Source: Lamellibrachia satsuma
Taxonomy: Eukaryota > Annelida > Polychaeta > Sabellida > Siboglinidae
NCBI GenBank assembly: GCA_033239005.1
Contig: BSQZ01000061.1
Coordinates: 1-64,000, forward strand
Length of the DNA stretch: 64,000 nucleotides
Direction of reading: 5' to 3'
Below the pieces are notes generated by a model. The model worked only from the letters and a program-made list of their open reading frames with translations, had not been told where the DNA came from and ran no database searches. Of this stretch, positions 47,952 through 60,337 are shown in pieces. A program made the position numbers and the translations under genes. Position 1 is the first letter of the stretch. Each line of letters begins with the position of its first letter.

Positions 47952-49085
47952 GTGAGTGTGCCTGGCATCGATGGTGCCCCTTTACAAGGTCTACGCTAAA
48001 TTGTCATGATTTTATTGTTTTACTTTCAGCGGCTTACAAGCTAGATATACGGGCCAGGGGTATCTCATAGAAGTGCTAACCTAATAGATAGCCTCCACAA
48101 GATAATGCTAAGGTATCTCTACATAGCTTTGTTGGGTCATGGTCCCCTTGGCTTTGAGATAAAAAGTTTGACGAATAACCTGTTGTACCACTGTGTGATA
48201 GCGTGACAATTGACAAACAAATGGGTGACTGTTGCTAGGCATACGTTGCTAAACGTTTGTTGCAAATTGTGTTTGTTTGACTTAAAATGCATCATTCGTG
48301 CAGTTTATGCTGATCTGCAACTCAACAAAACTTCGGGCCCTTGTTGATTTAGGCAGCGCAACCGTTGTTAAAACAATTCGAAAATTTAATCGCAGACACA
48401 AATGTTGTGTAATGTGCGCTGACCCAATCGCACCAATGCGGGACTCACAACAAAGGTTTAGAAGTGTGTCTAGCATAAGACCAAGCTTTAGGTGATTTAT
48501 ATGCTTGAAGGTAACAAATATTTTAAACATTTCGCACCAACTTGCTCAACAGAATTTTGGTTATTTGCCCATCCCAAATATAGTCCTTGATTTTAACAAA
48601 TACACCATTAATTTTAGTTCTTTCAGTGTTGCTAGGTGACAACATTTCAATGAACTCGATGCTACTAAACATAGTAACGTTTTATCGGATAAATTGTGTC
48701 ATAACTGTCATTGTTATTAATATTTTGTGATATTGTAGTTAGTGAGGAGTGAGAACTATTCTGATAGGGTGACTGGTCAATCACCTCGCAGGGGCCTCCA
48801 CATTCCTAAATCTTGCCCTGCTTGTTTTCTTAACTAGCCCCGCCCCGCCATTGCAGATAACTTGTTGTTTTCAAGTGTTTGTGTCAATGCCAATCGCCAG
48901 CCAGATAAATGTTTGGTGCTATGTCCCTAGTTCAGACTGTTCATAGTCTATTGTTAGTATCTGGCATCTTCCCAACTTCCCAAGTTTCTTTTGAGGATAT
49001 CTTTATATCTAGTTGGCCTTTTTGTGCCCCAAGTGCAGTGAACACACACCATAACTTGTTTGTCAGTTACAGACAGTTTGGTACA
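47952..49085. other. BTBD7 intron, 5' part; nothing recognised
   Basis: Unique sequence. Plus-strand frames at 48.3-48.5 and 48.9-49.1 kb have no motif and no good splice context. Confidence 0.5.
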
Positions 49086-49089
49086 ATGT

Positions 49090-49460
49090 AGGTTTAACAA
49101 GATTTGCCATCCAAGCCAAAGGCCCAGATGGCAAGTGGACAAGGAAGCCATAGGCTTATCGAGAGTCCAACAATGTTCATCTACTTATAAACCGCCCTCC
49201 TGAAATATGTGTCAACCTTGTTTTTAAACATATTCACGTTGCTAGCAGTTACACAATCTGTCGACAGTTTGTTCCATTCATTTATTGTCCTCTGTGAGAA
49301 CGAGTGCTTCCTGATGTCCTTGAGTAAAAAAAACATATTTCTATAAATATTTTAATACCCATTCAATATCTTAAAAACTTCAATCTGATCTTCTCTTAAC
49401 CTCCTTGTCTCTAGAGTTGTTAAACTCTTAAAGTTTGTTTGTTACTGGTAGTAACAATAA
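49090..49460 (-). pseudogene. LINE reverse-transcriptase 3'-end relic in the BTBD7 intron
   Basis: On the minus strand: LETRRLREDQIEVFKILNG, then HSFSQRTINEWNKLSTDCV, then ASNVNMFKNKVD. These are the familiar C-terminal motifs of a LINE-encoded reverse-transcriptase protein. There is an in-frame stop and a frameshift; the 5' portion is missing. Related short tails occur at 4.4, 19.8, 35.9 and 39.9 kb. Confidence 0.85.
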
Positions 49461-50677
49461 CAAGTTTGTTTATTACTGGTAGTTGTCTGTATCAAATTAT
49501 GAGAGGAACGCTATCCATATTCATTCGGCATAACATGTTGTATAACAACAGTTTTATTGAAGAATTTATTTGTGATTCTAGAAAAGATCGCTGCTTTAAA
49601 TAAAAGTTTGTGGTTCTGTGAGGAGATTTAATTTTGTGGATTTGCTGTGTTAAACATTAGTCATTCTTCTACAAGGCACAGTTCTTCAGCAACTTTGTAC
49701 AATGCAATCACAACCTGCTGAACCATGCATGATGAGAATTGTAAACTAGATAAAAACACTCCCCAAGGCACAATATGCATGAAGTATTCAAAGCCACGAC
49801 TGTAGCCTCATATTTTAAACATAACTAATTGTCTCAGCTGTATGGGAAGTAATTTTAACAGGCTGATCGAGCTGTAAATAAAAGCCAACAATGATTGGCA
49901 TGATTTGCATTATTTTTTTAAGTGTGGAATACTGTTTAAGTGTGGAATGTGTTTCATTGTACGCACGCTAGTGTATGCAAGGTTTATTTACTATCGTGCA
50001 TAGGATCTTAGAGAACAGTTTGAATTGCATCAACGACTTGATTACCACCCGTTGGTGACATCATTTCCGAGAATCCCATTTGGTTCTCTGCCACCCACTG
50101 TTGACACCACTTCCCTTTTGCGTCTCTGGCAACGTTTTAAATATTAAATCTTTCTGGACATCACCTTTTCACAAATTACCATTAAGACTACAGAATGATG
50201 AATTTAATAATGTTTTTTTATAGGAGTTCTATTGCATGTCACGTTTGAGGATTTTAATTAAATAAAGGAAATGCTTGAATAACACAACATTGCGGCCCTT
50301 GCAATGTTATTCTTGGTGTGGTTTTATATAATTTCTGGGCCTTCTCTTTATAAAAATTTACAATCATTAACCGCTGGATGGACCGGGTTAAAAATTTGAA
50401 TGTTTAGTTACATCTTTAATGACTCTGGATGGTGGAGGGCAAAGGTGTTTTAAAATAGAAAGTGAAAGAGAAGGGAAATAAAATTAACATTAAGACGTTA
50501 AATATATGTATTTAAATTTTTTCCACATTGTATGTCATATTGAGAAGTCTTTAGAAAATATTCAAAATAATAATATAAATGTTTATTTTCAGACCCAAAG
50601 TCTATACACATATAATACAAGTAAAAATATATAATTATGTTGTTTAAAAGTAAAGTAAAAGCATAAATAAAAAAATA
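49461..50677. other. BTBD7 intron, nothing recognised
   Basis: AT-rich sequence with a short local duplication (GTTTGTTACTGGTAG, about 49,435-49,480). No coding or RNA feature seen. Confidence 0.45.
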
Positions 50678-50679
50678 TA

Positions 50680-52403
50680 CCATATTCGCCCTAATAAGCG
50701 TACATGCTCTAATAAGCGTACACCCCCATTTTTTTATATGTTGCAAATCCAGATTGCATGGTTGCGTGTGCCAACTTTGTGCATTGCTCAATTCCATGGC
50801 AACACAGTATTTTATCATTCTGCAACTAGCGATTAATCATTGGAGATCTGTGTTTGCGCTGAACTGTCAGCATCAGCTGTGGTCATAGCATCATACCAAA
50901 ATGAAGAATTTATTCACTAAAAGAATAATTGAATAGTTTTGCTAACCTTGCATATGCGAACCAAAAGGTGCACAAAATCAGGCAACTTGAGTATAATTTC
51001 TTCTCCATCAATGTCACAGTTCAGCGATGACAGACAAACTTTCACTCCCATCAAATATTTTCCAATATCAGCCGACCTTGCAGTGCTCTGGTATCCTTTT
51101 GACCATCCGTGAACGTATAAATGTCTGGTAGTTCCATACAACATTCATAAGTAGTTTTGGACACAATAACTACAAATGGTTGACTGAAATGTCAAGTTCA
51201 AAGCAATATGCTTACTCGATATACGCCGTTAATGTGGCGAGACAACCATGGTGCCATTTAGCCAGTCTACTGTACGGAGTGTAGTAAGGGTAGTAAGGGG
51301 TTGCTTAGTAATTGTTCAGTTATAACAAGTGTCTTGTAGCTGAGCGGAACAATTGAGCGATGGAAAAACAAGATTTTTTTAACCAACCAGTATGTTCCAC
51401 TTGCCTCTCTGACTGAACAGTTACGTCGATCGGCGAATGGGAAGGCTGATCGAGTCGGAGACTCAGTGGTGCTGCAGCATTTTCGAATTTCCGTTTTATA
51501 CAATTTCTGACAGTAAATATACTTCATCAATAAACATTAAAGCATGTTAATGCTATTACATTGTCGATGTTGATGTACTTTGAAATCAAAGGTTCAGAGG
51601 ATTGAGCCGATTTTAGGAAACTCCAACTAGCCGCGTGTAAATTAATCAAGTACTGAAACTCACTGTATATGATACTGTACAGAGGTGAATGAAGATTGCC
51701 GACTTCCAACGTAGATCAATATAATACTATAACAAACTTCTGTTTTCACTATATTCTTCAGGAAACCCAAGCTCAACAATGCACCAAAAACAAAAGGGTT
51801 AGACAGTTATAGTTAGTTTAACAATTCCTGTCGTAAACAGTGTGATCGGTATGCTGAGGAGCTGTGGACTATAAGTGAATTTAAACAGGTTTTTTTAGTT
51901 GATGGTGAAATGTTACAATATTTCCTGCCGACTTAACATTATTGGGAAGGTATTGCCATGTTGTTGCTTTTGACAAGCACACTTGAATTACGTTGCTGGC
52001 TTAGGGCCAACATCAATGACAATAAAAGTCAGTGTGGTTTCTTCAGTCATCGCTTCAGTCATCGGTTCTCTGTAGTAGTTGTCAAGTGGCCAGCTATTCT
52101 CCCAGTGCTGCATGGCATCCGAGGTTGAGCGAGTCGCCTACATTGTCTTGACCTACAAACGAGTCGCCTACATTGTCTTGACCTACAAACGAGTCGCCTA
52201 CATTGTCTTGACCTACAAACGAGTCGCCTACATTGTCTTGACCTACAAACGAGTCGCCTACATTGTCTTGACCTACAAACGAGTCGCCTACATTGTCTTT
52301 ACCTACAAACTTAAGTGTACACTTATTAGAACACATTTCATGAAATTGTTTTCGCGTTTAAGTTTTTCTTAGGCATCCTGTACACTTATTAGGATGAATA
52401 CGG
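50680..52403. mobile_element. 1.72-kb Tc1/mariner/pogo-like element with TA target duplication
   Basis: Terminal inverted repeats of about 25 bp with four mismatches. The left end is CCATATTCGCCCTAATAAG and the right end, on the other strand, is CCGTATTCATCCTAATAAG. Each side also has a second subterminal CTAATAAG(C/T)GTACAC. TA flanks both ends (50,678-50,679 and 52,404-52,405). Minus-strand frames at 50.92-51.14 and 51.27-51.53 kb read like decayed coding sequence, but I cannot match them to a transposase. Confidence 0.7.
52129..52308. repeat. 30-bp minisatellite, six copies
   Basis: Near-perfect units of GAGTCGCCTACATTGTCTTG followed by ACCTACAAAC, with no spacers. They lie about 95 bp inside the right end of the pogo-like element. 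Confidence 0.97.
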
Positions 52404-52714
52404 TATATAAAATAAAAAAATATAAATACACATATACGCAATAAAAGTTCATGTAACCAAGTTAAAATAAAATGTTACTAAATAACATAAGTGCTAAATA
52501 GCATTAGTGCTTTCATGTTTAAAATACATGCAACTGCATTGAATTGACTTTTAGCTATGACTGATTATTGGGTCATCGTGTTACGGGGGCAGATATGGAG
52601 ACAGCCTTTTTATATTTTATTGCATAAATATTTTAACTCAACAGAGTTGTTCATAAGCTGGTGCATCAAGGGGTTGTATTAATGTAATAATTATGTTGAT
52701 GTATAAATAAAGTG

Positions 52715-53080
52715 TGGTACTCAGGGCGCCTCAGTTATCCCTACCACTACTTAAACAGTTACACTGTCTTCCTGATACTTATTATCAAATTAATGTTAAG
52801 CTGTTCACTCTTACATATTGTGCACTATCTACACAACAACCACCCTACATGGCTAGTCTCCTGCATCTTTCAAATATCCCTAGGTAGCTCAGATCATCAA
52901 TTTCACAACTCACTCAAACAAAACTTAACTTGGGCAAATATGCTTTCTCTGTCACTGCACCTAGGGTCGGGAATGAACTCCTATCACTTTTAAAACATCT
53001 GTAACTATAGCTATCTTCCAAAAAACTCAAGATGCTTTTTCAAATTGCATTTCTACCATAAATCTTTGGTTGCCCTCACT
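52715..53080 (+). pseudogene. LINE reverse-transcriptase 3'-end relic
   Basis: Plus-strand LGSSDHQFHNSLKQN, then in a shifted frame a segment equivalent to a YAFSVTAPRVGNEL motif. This is the common ending of a second LINE type. At least one frameshift and an early stop. Confidence 0.6.
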
Positions 53081-53099
53081 CTGATAATTACTTGTGTGT

Positions 53100-54530
53100 G
53101 TCCCTGTTCATGATTGTGCTTAATGGTTCTGTTTTGTTGCGCCACTGAGCTCAGGTTCCTGAGGATATATGCACCATAGAAGTTAATTATTATTAAATTA
53201 TTATGTTATCAGGCTTTATTTGTGAACAGTTACTTGGCAACCAGGCAGCATAACATTTTGGCAGAAACCAGAAGTCCCTATAGTACTGCTGCAGCTACAG
53301 GTAACAGGTAACTAGGAAATAATGCCATCTGGCACCAAGAGCTGAGCACTGGTTAATTAGTGCAGCTGTTTGACTGCTAATGAGCCTTTTGATGACATCT
53401 GATGGCAGCTTTCAGTGCATCATGTAGATTGTTTACTACACCGGCCAGCAGGGTGGAGTGAACAGTCTTGTGTCATTGATGTTACTGTGGCAAAAGCTTG
53501 GTAGTCTAGATAATGACTGGCACTTTATCACAGCTGCCTTGTGTACAATGTGAACAGAGCATTTTATTCAGAATCATGTGATGGCTAAAAATAAACCCAT
53601 AATTGATAGTGGTGAAGAAAACATTCTCTCAGCGCTCGCTCGATTCTTTTTGCATGATATAGTAGTGTTTTTGGTAGTTTGCCAGAAGGCCACCAGAGGA
53701 ACTGTACATGATGGATAGATTTTGAATTTTGTAGTCGTTGTAGGTACAGTTTTCTTACATAGTTTCGTTTATGGCTGATACAGTGTGGTGACTTGAAAGT
53801 CAGCTGAAAAAAATATAGTGGTGGTAAAAAAACTGTGTATCAAGTTTTTATTCATTGCTTTCATCTGTCATACTTATAAATACGAAGTGATACTGGTGAA
53901 ATAGTACGCTCTTAATGGAAGTAAGGTCACTGCTAAGGTGAAGTTCCGACTGTTGCAGTTACAATTATGTACTGTAGACTAGTGTTACTGTGTAGACACT
54001 GTCCACTTGTGTGGAGAAAAACTGCTCTTAATGTGTTAGCGAACACCATTCTCATGACACAGTCCGTCTGACTTGAACTTTGTCCTAGTTGCTGCGACAA
54101 CCAGTAAGATTCGTCACAAAGATTTTTCTTGATTATACATATTCTAGTTGATGAAAAGTTAACATTCGTTAGTATGTAATACTATGGCCTCTGGAGTATG
54201 CAGCTGTGCTGGCTTGTGATTTATAGTATTATTATCAATATTTTATAGGTCATTAAACAGGGAAAACACTGGTAAATGTGGTAATGCAAGAATAGTAAAT
54301 ACTGCCAAATAACTCAAATGCATACTAATAGATGTACAGTTTGGAGAAGTATTGTCATTGTGGACCTAGAACTTGAAGGAATTATGACTATGCACTCTGT
54401 GCTCACTTCACATACCAGTGTCATATTTTACTTATATAGTAATAGTTGTTCTTGGCAGTACTGTACTTTCCAAGTTTTTGTAAGAAACCAAAAATAAATG
54501 TTAACTTTAATTACATCAAAATGGGCATTA
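53100..54530. other. BTBD7 intron, nothing recognised
   Basis: No repeat, exon or RNA gene supported. Confidence 0.45.
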
Positions 54531-54534
54531 TAAT

Positions 54535-55385
54535 TTTAGCTAAGAGGGACACACTTCTATACTAAGCCAAATAAGAAACTTGACATGTTGTAATTTGCTA
54601 ACATAAAACAGGCTGTGGTTTTGTGGGATGTTGCATTTTTTGCCAGATTACTAGCTACCCACAAGGCGGAATAAATTTCCAATCAACTGTTTCTGTGCAT
54701 ACGTATATGGCCATATGTGCAAAACAGGTTCTGCAAATGCAGACAGTGTGCTTGCTTCATTTTCACTTGGAAATTGACGCTGTAAAAACACTAAATATCG
54801 ACTTTGAATGCCACTATTTGTCATGATGTGCAGACTTTCTAATGGTGACTGAAAGCGTACTTTTGGCCCTCTGGTGGTGGGACATCAATAGCAGAAGTTG
54901 CAAGTGTCTTTGGATGCAATAGATACGTGTCCAGCAAAATGGGTCCGTGGCTGATCTCCCAAAGTCATGAGCTCCTCGTGTGACATCAGGCACAGAGGAC
55001 CAATAAAGCCAGCTAAGTCATCAGAGGACCAATAAAGCCAGCTACGTTGTCAGTGTGATTGGTTTGCAACTGCAGCTTCCACCACTGACCACCAGTGGAC
55101 AAGTCTTAGCATGCTGCAGGGTTTCACACTAGGAAGCCTTGATCATACTGGACCTACTCTAACCCCAGTGCACTGTCACCACATACGCATGTGCAGAAAC
55201 AGTTGACAATTGATGGGACATTTATCCTGCATTACGGGCAGCTAGTACTCTGCCAATAAAGGCAACATCCAACAAAACCACAAAAAGACAGAATTACACA
55301 CTCTGTTTTATGTTAGCAAATTGCAACAATGTCAAGTTCCTTACTAGGTTTAGTATATCAGGGTGTGGTATTTCTAGGGTAGATT
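54535..55385. repeat. Long inverted-repeat element in the BTBD7 intron
   Basis: Left arm about 54,535-54,725 and right arm about 55,165-55,385 are inverted copies. Shared pieces include AACTTGACAT, TTTGCTAACATAAAACA, TGGATGTTGC/TGGGATGTTGC and AACTGTTTCTG. Arms are about 190-220 bp with indels. The 440-bp centre holds a 27-bp direct duplication (TCAGAGGACCAATAAAGCCA...). No coding capacity; a foldback/MITE-type element is likely. Confidence 0.7.
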
Positions 55386-55389
55386 AAGG

Positions 55390-56850
55390 AAACTTCTTTT
55401 TGTTCAGTTTGCCAACACAAAATGGCAGCTGCCTTTGATTCTGAAATATTCTAGCTGTGAAGGCTTTGTTCTTCATCACTGCAGCCATTGCTAAAGTCCA
55501 CAGTGCTAACTTCTCAGTACTTGCTCATGATGAAAGGCAGATGCATTAGTGCTTTCCTCTAATGAACTCTTCACTGGCACCTGCTTTGAAAGGTGCTTTG
55601 GTTGCTATTTTATTCCACCTGATTGCCATGGTGTGGGCAGTCTCGATTACAATCAACAGGCATAAGGGGTGCAGTAATATCAACCAGGGTTATGTAAGAC
55701 TTCTCAGTGTGGTTGATGTAATCATGATTGACCTATACACATTTCTAAACTTTATTACTACAGTGTTACATCGGTGTATATATATATATATATATAGTCA
55801 TACATACATTGACTGGATATTAAATTTATATGCAGAGCTCATTTTGAGGATCCTGTCATTGTTAGGTCTTGGGATACTGAATTAGTCAATGTCCTGTTCA
55901 GTTTGTTATTTATATGATGACCAGTGTAGAATTAAATTAAACAATTAAATTTAAAATTTGTAAAATTGTAAATAGTGGAATACTTGGAAATACAGTACCT
56001 AGGTGGAAAATAAACCTAGCCCTTGTGGCAATTGTTTGTGTTTAGTGAATTAAAAGTTGGTTCACTGATGTATGAGTATGAAAATGTGCCATTCAAAATG
56101 AGGACCAAATGCTAAAACTCCACCAAAAATGTGTCAAAACTGTACTGATATAAATATATAACATTCTACATACCACCAGGAAATTTGTTGATGTAATGTA
56201 ATGTGATTGCCAAGTGTGTAAAGTTATATCAGACTCAGTGTACATTTAAGATGCACCCTTGGACTCCCAGTGCACATACATTTTGTACACTTTTTGACAT
56301 GCTGAAGCACCTGTAACTAGCATTACAGGAATATTCATACCTTATTAAAATGATGTACTACTTCAACTGTCAGTGTTACTCAGTGAGAATGAGAGGGGTC
56401 TATTGCCAAGTTGACTGCAAACTTGGTAAGACCGGAGAACCATAAGGTGAAGTCTGTACAAGCAAGTGTTGCTGTCATCTCTTCTTACTGACCTATCATT
56501 ACATCAAGACTCACACCTGAGGTTGCTGTGATGACAGGTCACTGACACGGGCTTAATACTGTGGCAGCATCTGCTTTGATGCAGAGGCTGAGAGAGGTGT
56601 AGACAGGATGTTTACAGTTGGCTCCAGTGGGGGTCCATGAGCCACTGCCACTAGACTGACTCAGGACACCAGTGTTTGATTTCCTGAATCAAGGTTCAAT
56701 AAAGTATGAATTATATAAAGTCGTGTGGTGATGATCGAATGTGTTAGGTGAAATAATAGCCGATTGCTTTTTGTTTGTGCATACTTTTTGTATTAATTTA
56801 GTGAAATTACAAGTATTGGTGTCTGAAAGATTCAACAACATATATATATT
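55390..56850. other. BTBD7 intron, nothing recognised
   Basis: A short (TA)n occurs at 55,776-55,795. An open frame at 55,562-55,885 is hydrophobic but lacks homology cues or splice support and is not called. Confidence 0.45.
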
Positions 56851-56854
56851 TTTA

Positions 56855-56953
56855 ATATATGTATGTATGTATGTATTTATGTATGTATTTATGTATGTAT
56901 GTATGTATGTATGTATGTATGTATGTATGCATGCATGTATGTATGTATGTATG

Positions 56954-57032
<79 letters not shown>
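56855..57032. repeat. (ATGT)n / (TA)n compound microsatellite
   Basis: About 100 bp of GTAT/ATGC tetranucleotide passing into about 70 bp of TA. Confidence 0.97.
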
Positions 57033-57034
<2 letters not shown>

Positions 57035-57039
57035 AGGTA

Positions 57040-58735
57040 ATAACATTATTATTAATGCTGTCATGGTTCCAGTTTTCAAGTTTCTGTAGGTTCTCAAATG
57101 TCGATGGCTATTTATTCATAGTATGGGTCAACGACAGTTCCAGTATAGCAGTATAGGAGACTGGGAGTTGTCTACTCTTGAATGAGAGCGGACAGAGGAA
57201 AACTCCTAAAATTGCACCAGCCGAGAGATAAAATAGGTCAATTACAAGAAACTGCATAATTAATGTTATATCTCAAGAGAAGAAACTACAGAATTTAAGT
57301 TGGCCTCATCAATCTGTAGCCAGCACACACAAGTAAACATTATAGAGGTTAGAATACCAAGAATGTGTGGCTCTATTACTTATAGTTGTAACTAGTGCCG
57401 TGACAGTTCCTGGTCTGGAAGGGTGTAGAACCGAGACTCAGCATATTTGGTATATTCTCAACCTGCATTCGCATATCTTGATAAATTGTTTGGGTAGTTT
57501 ATGTGACTTATTCTGCTTGATGATTTGGTGGTCACAAAGGACACCATCAACATAGTCACAGTGTGAGCCTGTGTGACTTCTACGAGTGTCTTGTCTTTCC
57601 TTCTATGGACACATAGAGGCTTTATTATAAATTGATTCTAAAATGTGCAGTGTCAATGTTTTTAAGGTCTTTCATACAGGTGCGTTGCCCATGATAGGAA
57701 ATCCCAATCTGCCCGTGAGAGATTATTCTAAGTAAGACAATAAAAAAATTTTAATTTCCAAACTTGTTAATAAAAATCTCTTGAATTGAACTGTCACTGT
57801 AGAACACTGCACGTAATACTGAAACTTATATTAGTTTTAAGTAAATGGGTTGTGAAAAATGGTAGGACAAGATTTTTGCCTAAATGACATTCTGCACTAC
57901 CCGTATGATCCAAAACTTAAAAATACTATGCAGTGTTACATTGGAGAAAAATATGTTAGTTAAAAAAGGGTAGCTCTGAATGCAAATTATGCCCCACTAG
58001 CTCTGCAGTGTAATTGCTGGTTCTCCAGGCTATCTTATGAATGTACATTGTAATTAACAGTCTTTATACTCGCCGGTTGTGAAGGCAGTTAAGATGTAAA
58101 TGAATTGAGCCCCAGTCACAATACCCCAGACTGGTAGTTACATACAGGGCCTGTACATGTCAGGTGCTCTGAGCTACTAGTGGTGGTTGATGGGGTCAGC
58201 AGCGATAAGATCTGAGGACATGTTGTACTGAGTATATGTGGGACACTGAGATAACAGTTTGGCGCCACACTGACAATGGCTGAGGCAATGGTGGAATTAT
58301 GAATAGCTGATCGCCTCATTATGTCTCCACAACACATGAGTAAGCAGCAGCAGTTATTCATTATATGTGCTTCAGCAGTGCCTGCGATGTGGTAGAATCT
58401 ACATGGCAAAGTGGCACATGCTTTGGTTTCAGTGCAAAGAATACAGGCATCGCAATCACTAAATGAGGACGCACAAATTATATTTTGTTATTGTTATTAT
58501 TTATAGAGCACAAATTCCTACCCTGTGAATTGGTGTGTATAAAATACAATAATATGTTAATTATATGATCCGAAATGTTAAAGGTTAAACTTTATGATTG
58601 GTAATAGTTTAAATATAAACAAATTTGATAAAATAATCTATAACATATATACATTTGGTGCTTTAGCTACAATGAGTAAAACACAAAATTTTCCTGTGTT
58701 ATGTCTGTAAATTATTTTAGGGGGGTTTCTGAGGT
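57040..58735. other. BTBD7 intron, nothing recognised
   Basis: No exon, RNA gene or defined repeat identified. Confidence 0.45.
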
Positions 58736-58742
58736 TTCACAA

Positions 58743-59087
58743 TGTGGGGATGGGACACTGGAGTGTGGGATGAGACACTGGAGTGTGGGATGAGACACTG
58801 GAGTGTGGGATGAGACACTGGAGTGTGGGATGAGACACTGGAGTGTGGGATGAGACACTGGAATGTGGGATGAGACACTGGAGTGTGGGATGAGACACTG
58901 GAGTGTGGGATGAGACACTGGAGTGTGGGATGAGACCCTGGAGTGTGGGATGAGACCCTGGAGTGTGGGATGAGACACTGGAGTGTGGGATGAGACACTG
59001 GAGTGTGGGATGAGACACTGGAGTGTGGGATGAGACACTGGAGTGTGGGATGAGACACTGGAGTGTGGGATGAGACACTGGAGTGCA
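58743..59087. repeat. 20-bp minisatellite, about 17 copies
   Basis: Units of GAGTGTGGGATGAGACACTG with a few variants (GACCCTG, GAATGTG). No spacers. Minus-strand Ser-His-Thr-Pro-Val open frames in three phases are artefacts. Confidence 0.97.
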
Positions 59088-59248
59088 GTAAATGCCCCAC
59101 AAGCTTTTGCCTTGAGTAGGATGGTGGTTTATGTTGATACATAGATTGTAATCAGTTCCCCACAATCTCTCAATCTGCATATATTGATATGGCAAGGAGG
59201 AAACATCATATACGATACTTACTGTGGTTGTATTCCATTTACCTACAA

Positions 59249-59475
59249 AAGCGGGGCGCCGTGGTGTTGTGGTTAGAACATCGGACTCTAAATCTAGAGA
59301 ACCTGTATTCTAATCCTCTTGCTGTCGTTTCGAAGCTTTGGCAATTTTGTTCACTGAGCTGTAGAAATAAGGACCCGGCTGTAGACAGTGGTGGGTATCA
59401 TTATGTGAACAAATATAGTCTTCAAGCAGTAATTTCAGCATGGCTTTATACTTCCCAGAGAAGTCAAGTAACAGA
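59249..59475 (+). mobile_element. tRNA-derived SINE
   Basis: The head reads GGGCGCCGTGGTGTTGTGG and TTAGAACATCGGACTCTAAA, a tRNA-like start with an A-box-like TGTGGTTAGAACATCGG. A degenerate B box follows about 35 bp later (CCTGTATTCTAATCC in place of GGTTCGAATCC). The ~150-bp tail is of unknown origin. The degraded B box and the lack of tRNA arms argue against a functional tRNA gene. The right end is approximate. Confidence 0.7.
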
Positions 59476-60071
59476 AGTTAGCATTTGAATGAACACGTCT
59501 ACAGCGGGTGCAGTGTGAATGCTCTGAATAGTCCCAAAGTGTTGTGATTGATTTTGAAATGTGTGTGCATTTAGCGTAATATCTTTGATGTGAGAGTGGT
59601 CCGCGACTATACAGTGCCATCACTTGAAAGCTTGTGTGCTGTGATACAGAAAAATATTAACTCTGGTTCCTTTGTCAATACAGAAGTGCTCTAAAATCCA
59701 TTAAAACCCACAGATGATGTTTTCTTTATGGATGTGATAATTATTGTCTCTGTGTGATAGTAGCACACATTGATTTCCATGAGTACAAGCACAAAATACA
59801 ATTACTTTCTACTGTGTGCGAAACTTTTCACGCTTACATTTAATAAAGGTCAAAGATTTGTCCTTTCTGGACTATGTCTATCTTGTTTATTGCTTTGTGT
59901 AATACATATTTTATCTAGATTTCTGTAATCCGGCCTCTATATATATTCTACACTGTGCTTGTACCTTATGCTTGCAATTAAACAATGTTCTATAAAAATC
60001 TTGGAACTCTCGAAGTGCTTGGCCATTGAAGATGTCAGATATGACACTGTGACTGTTGTTGTTGTCTGCAG

Positions 60072-60280
60072 GTTGTGAGGACATCATTGCTGACAGTGTC
60101 ACTGTGGACAACCTCGTGTCAACACTGGCCTGGAGTCAGGAGCCTCATGGCTCCACCTGGGTGCATCGCCAGGCACTACACTTCCTGCAAGATGAGTTCC
60201 TCCAGGTGGCGCACTCGCCAGTGCTCGTCGAACTAATGAAGACGTACATGATCGAGGCGATTCGCTCTGATTTCCTCCAG
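60072..60280 (+). CDS. BTBD7: BTBD7-like protein, second coding exon (BACK region)
   Basis: A TTGTCTGCAG acceptor and TTCCTCCAG|GTCAGT donor bound 209 bp that continue exactly in phase from 47,951, giving GCEDIIADSVTVDNL. The exon then encodes ALAWSQEPHGSTW-type sequence around the strongly conserved WVHRQALHFLQDEF. This matches the start of the BACK domain of vertebrate BTBD7. The first intron between coding exons is 12.1 kb. The rest of the protein lies beyond the window's right edge. Confidence 0.95.
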
Positions 60281-60337
60281 GTCAGTGCCAATGAATATGA
60301 ACACTTCTATTTCAGGTAAAACCCACATACATATAAC

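Noticed and set aside
55562..55885. Hydrophobic 107-codon open frame as a small membrane protein
   Set aside because: Runs into a TA tract, lacks homology cues, lies in the BTBD7 intron with no splice or promoter evidence.
59249..59330. Functional tRNA gene
   Set aside because: A-box-like head but degenerate B box, no consistent acceptor/anticodon arms, and a 150-bp unrelated tail; fits a SINE.
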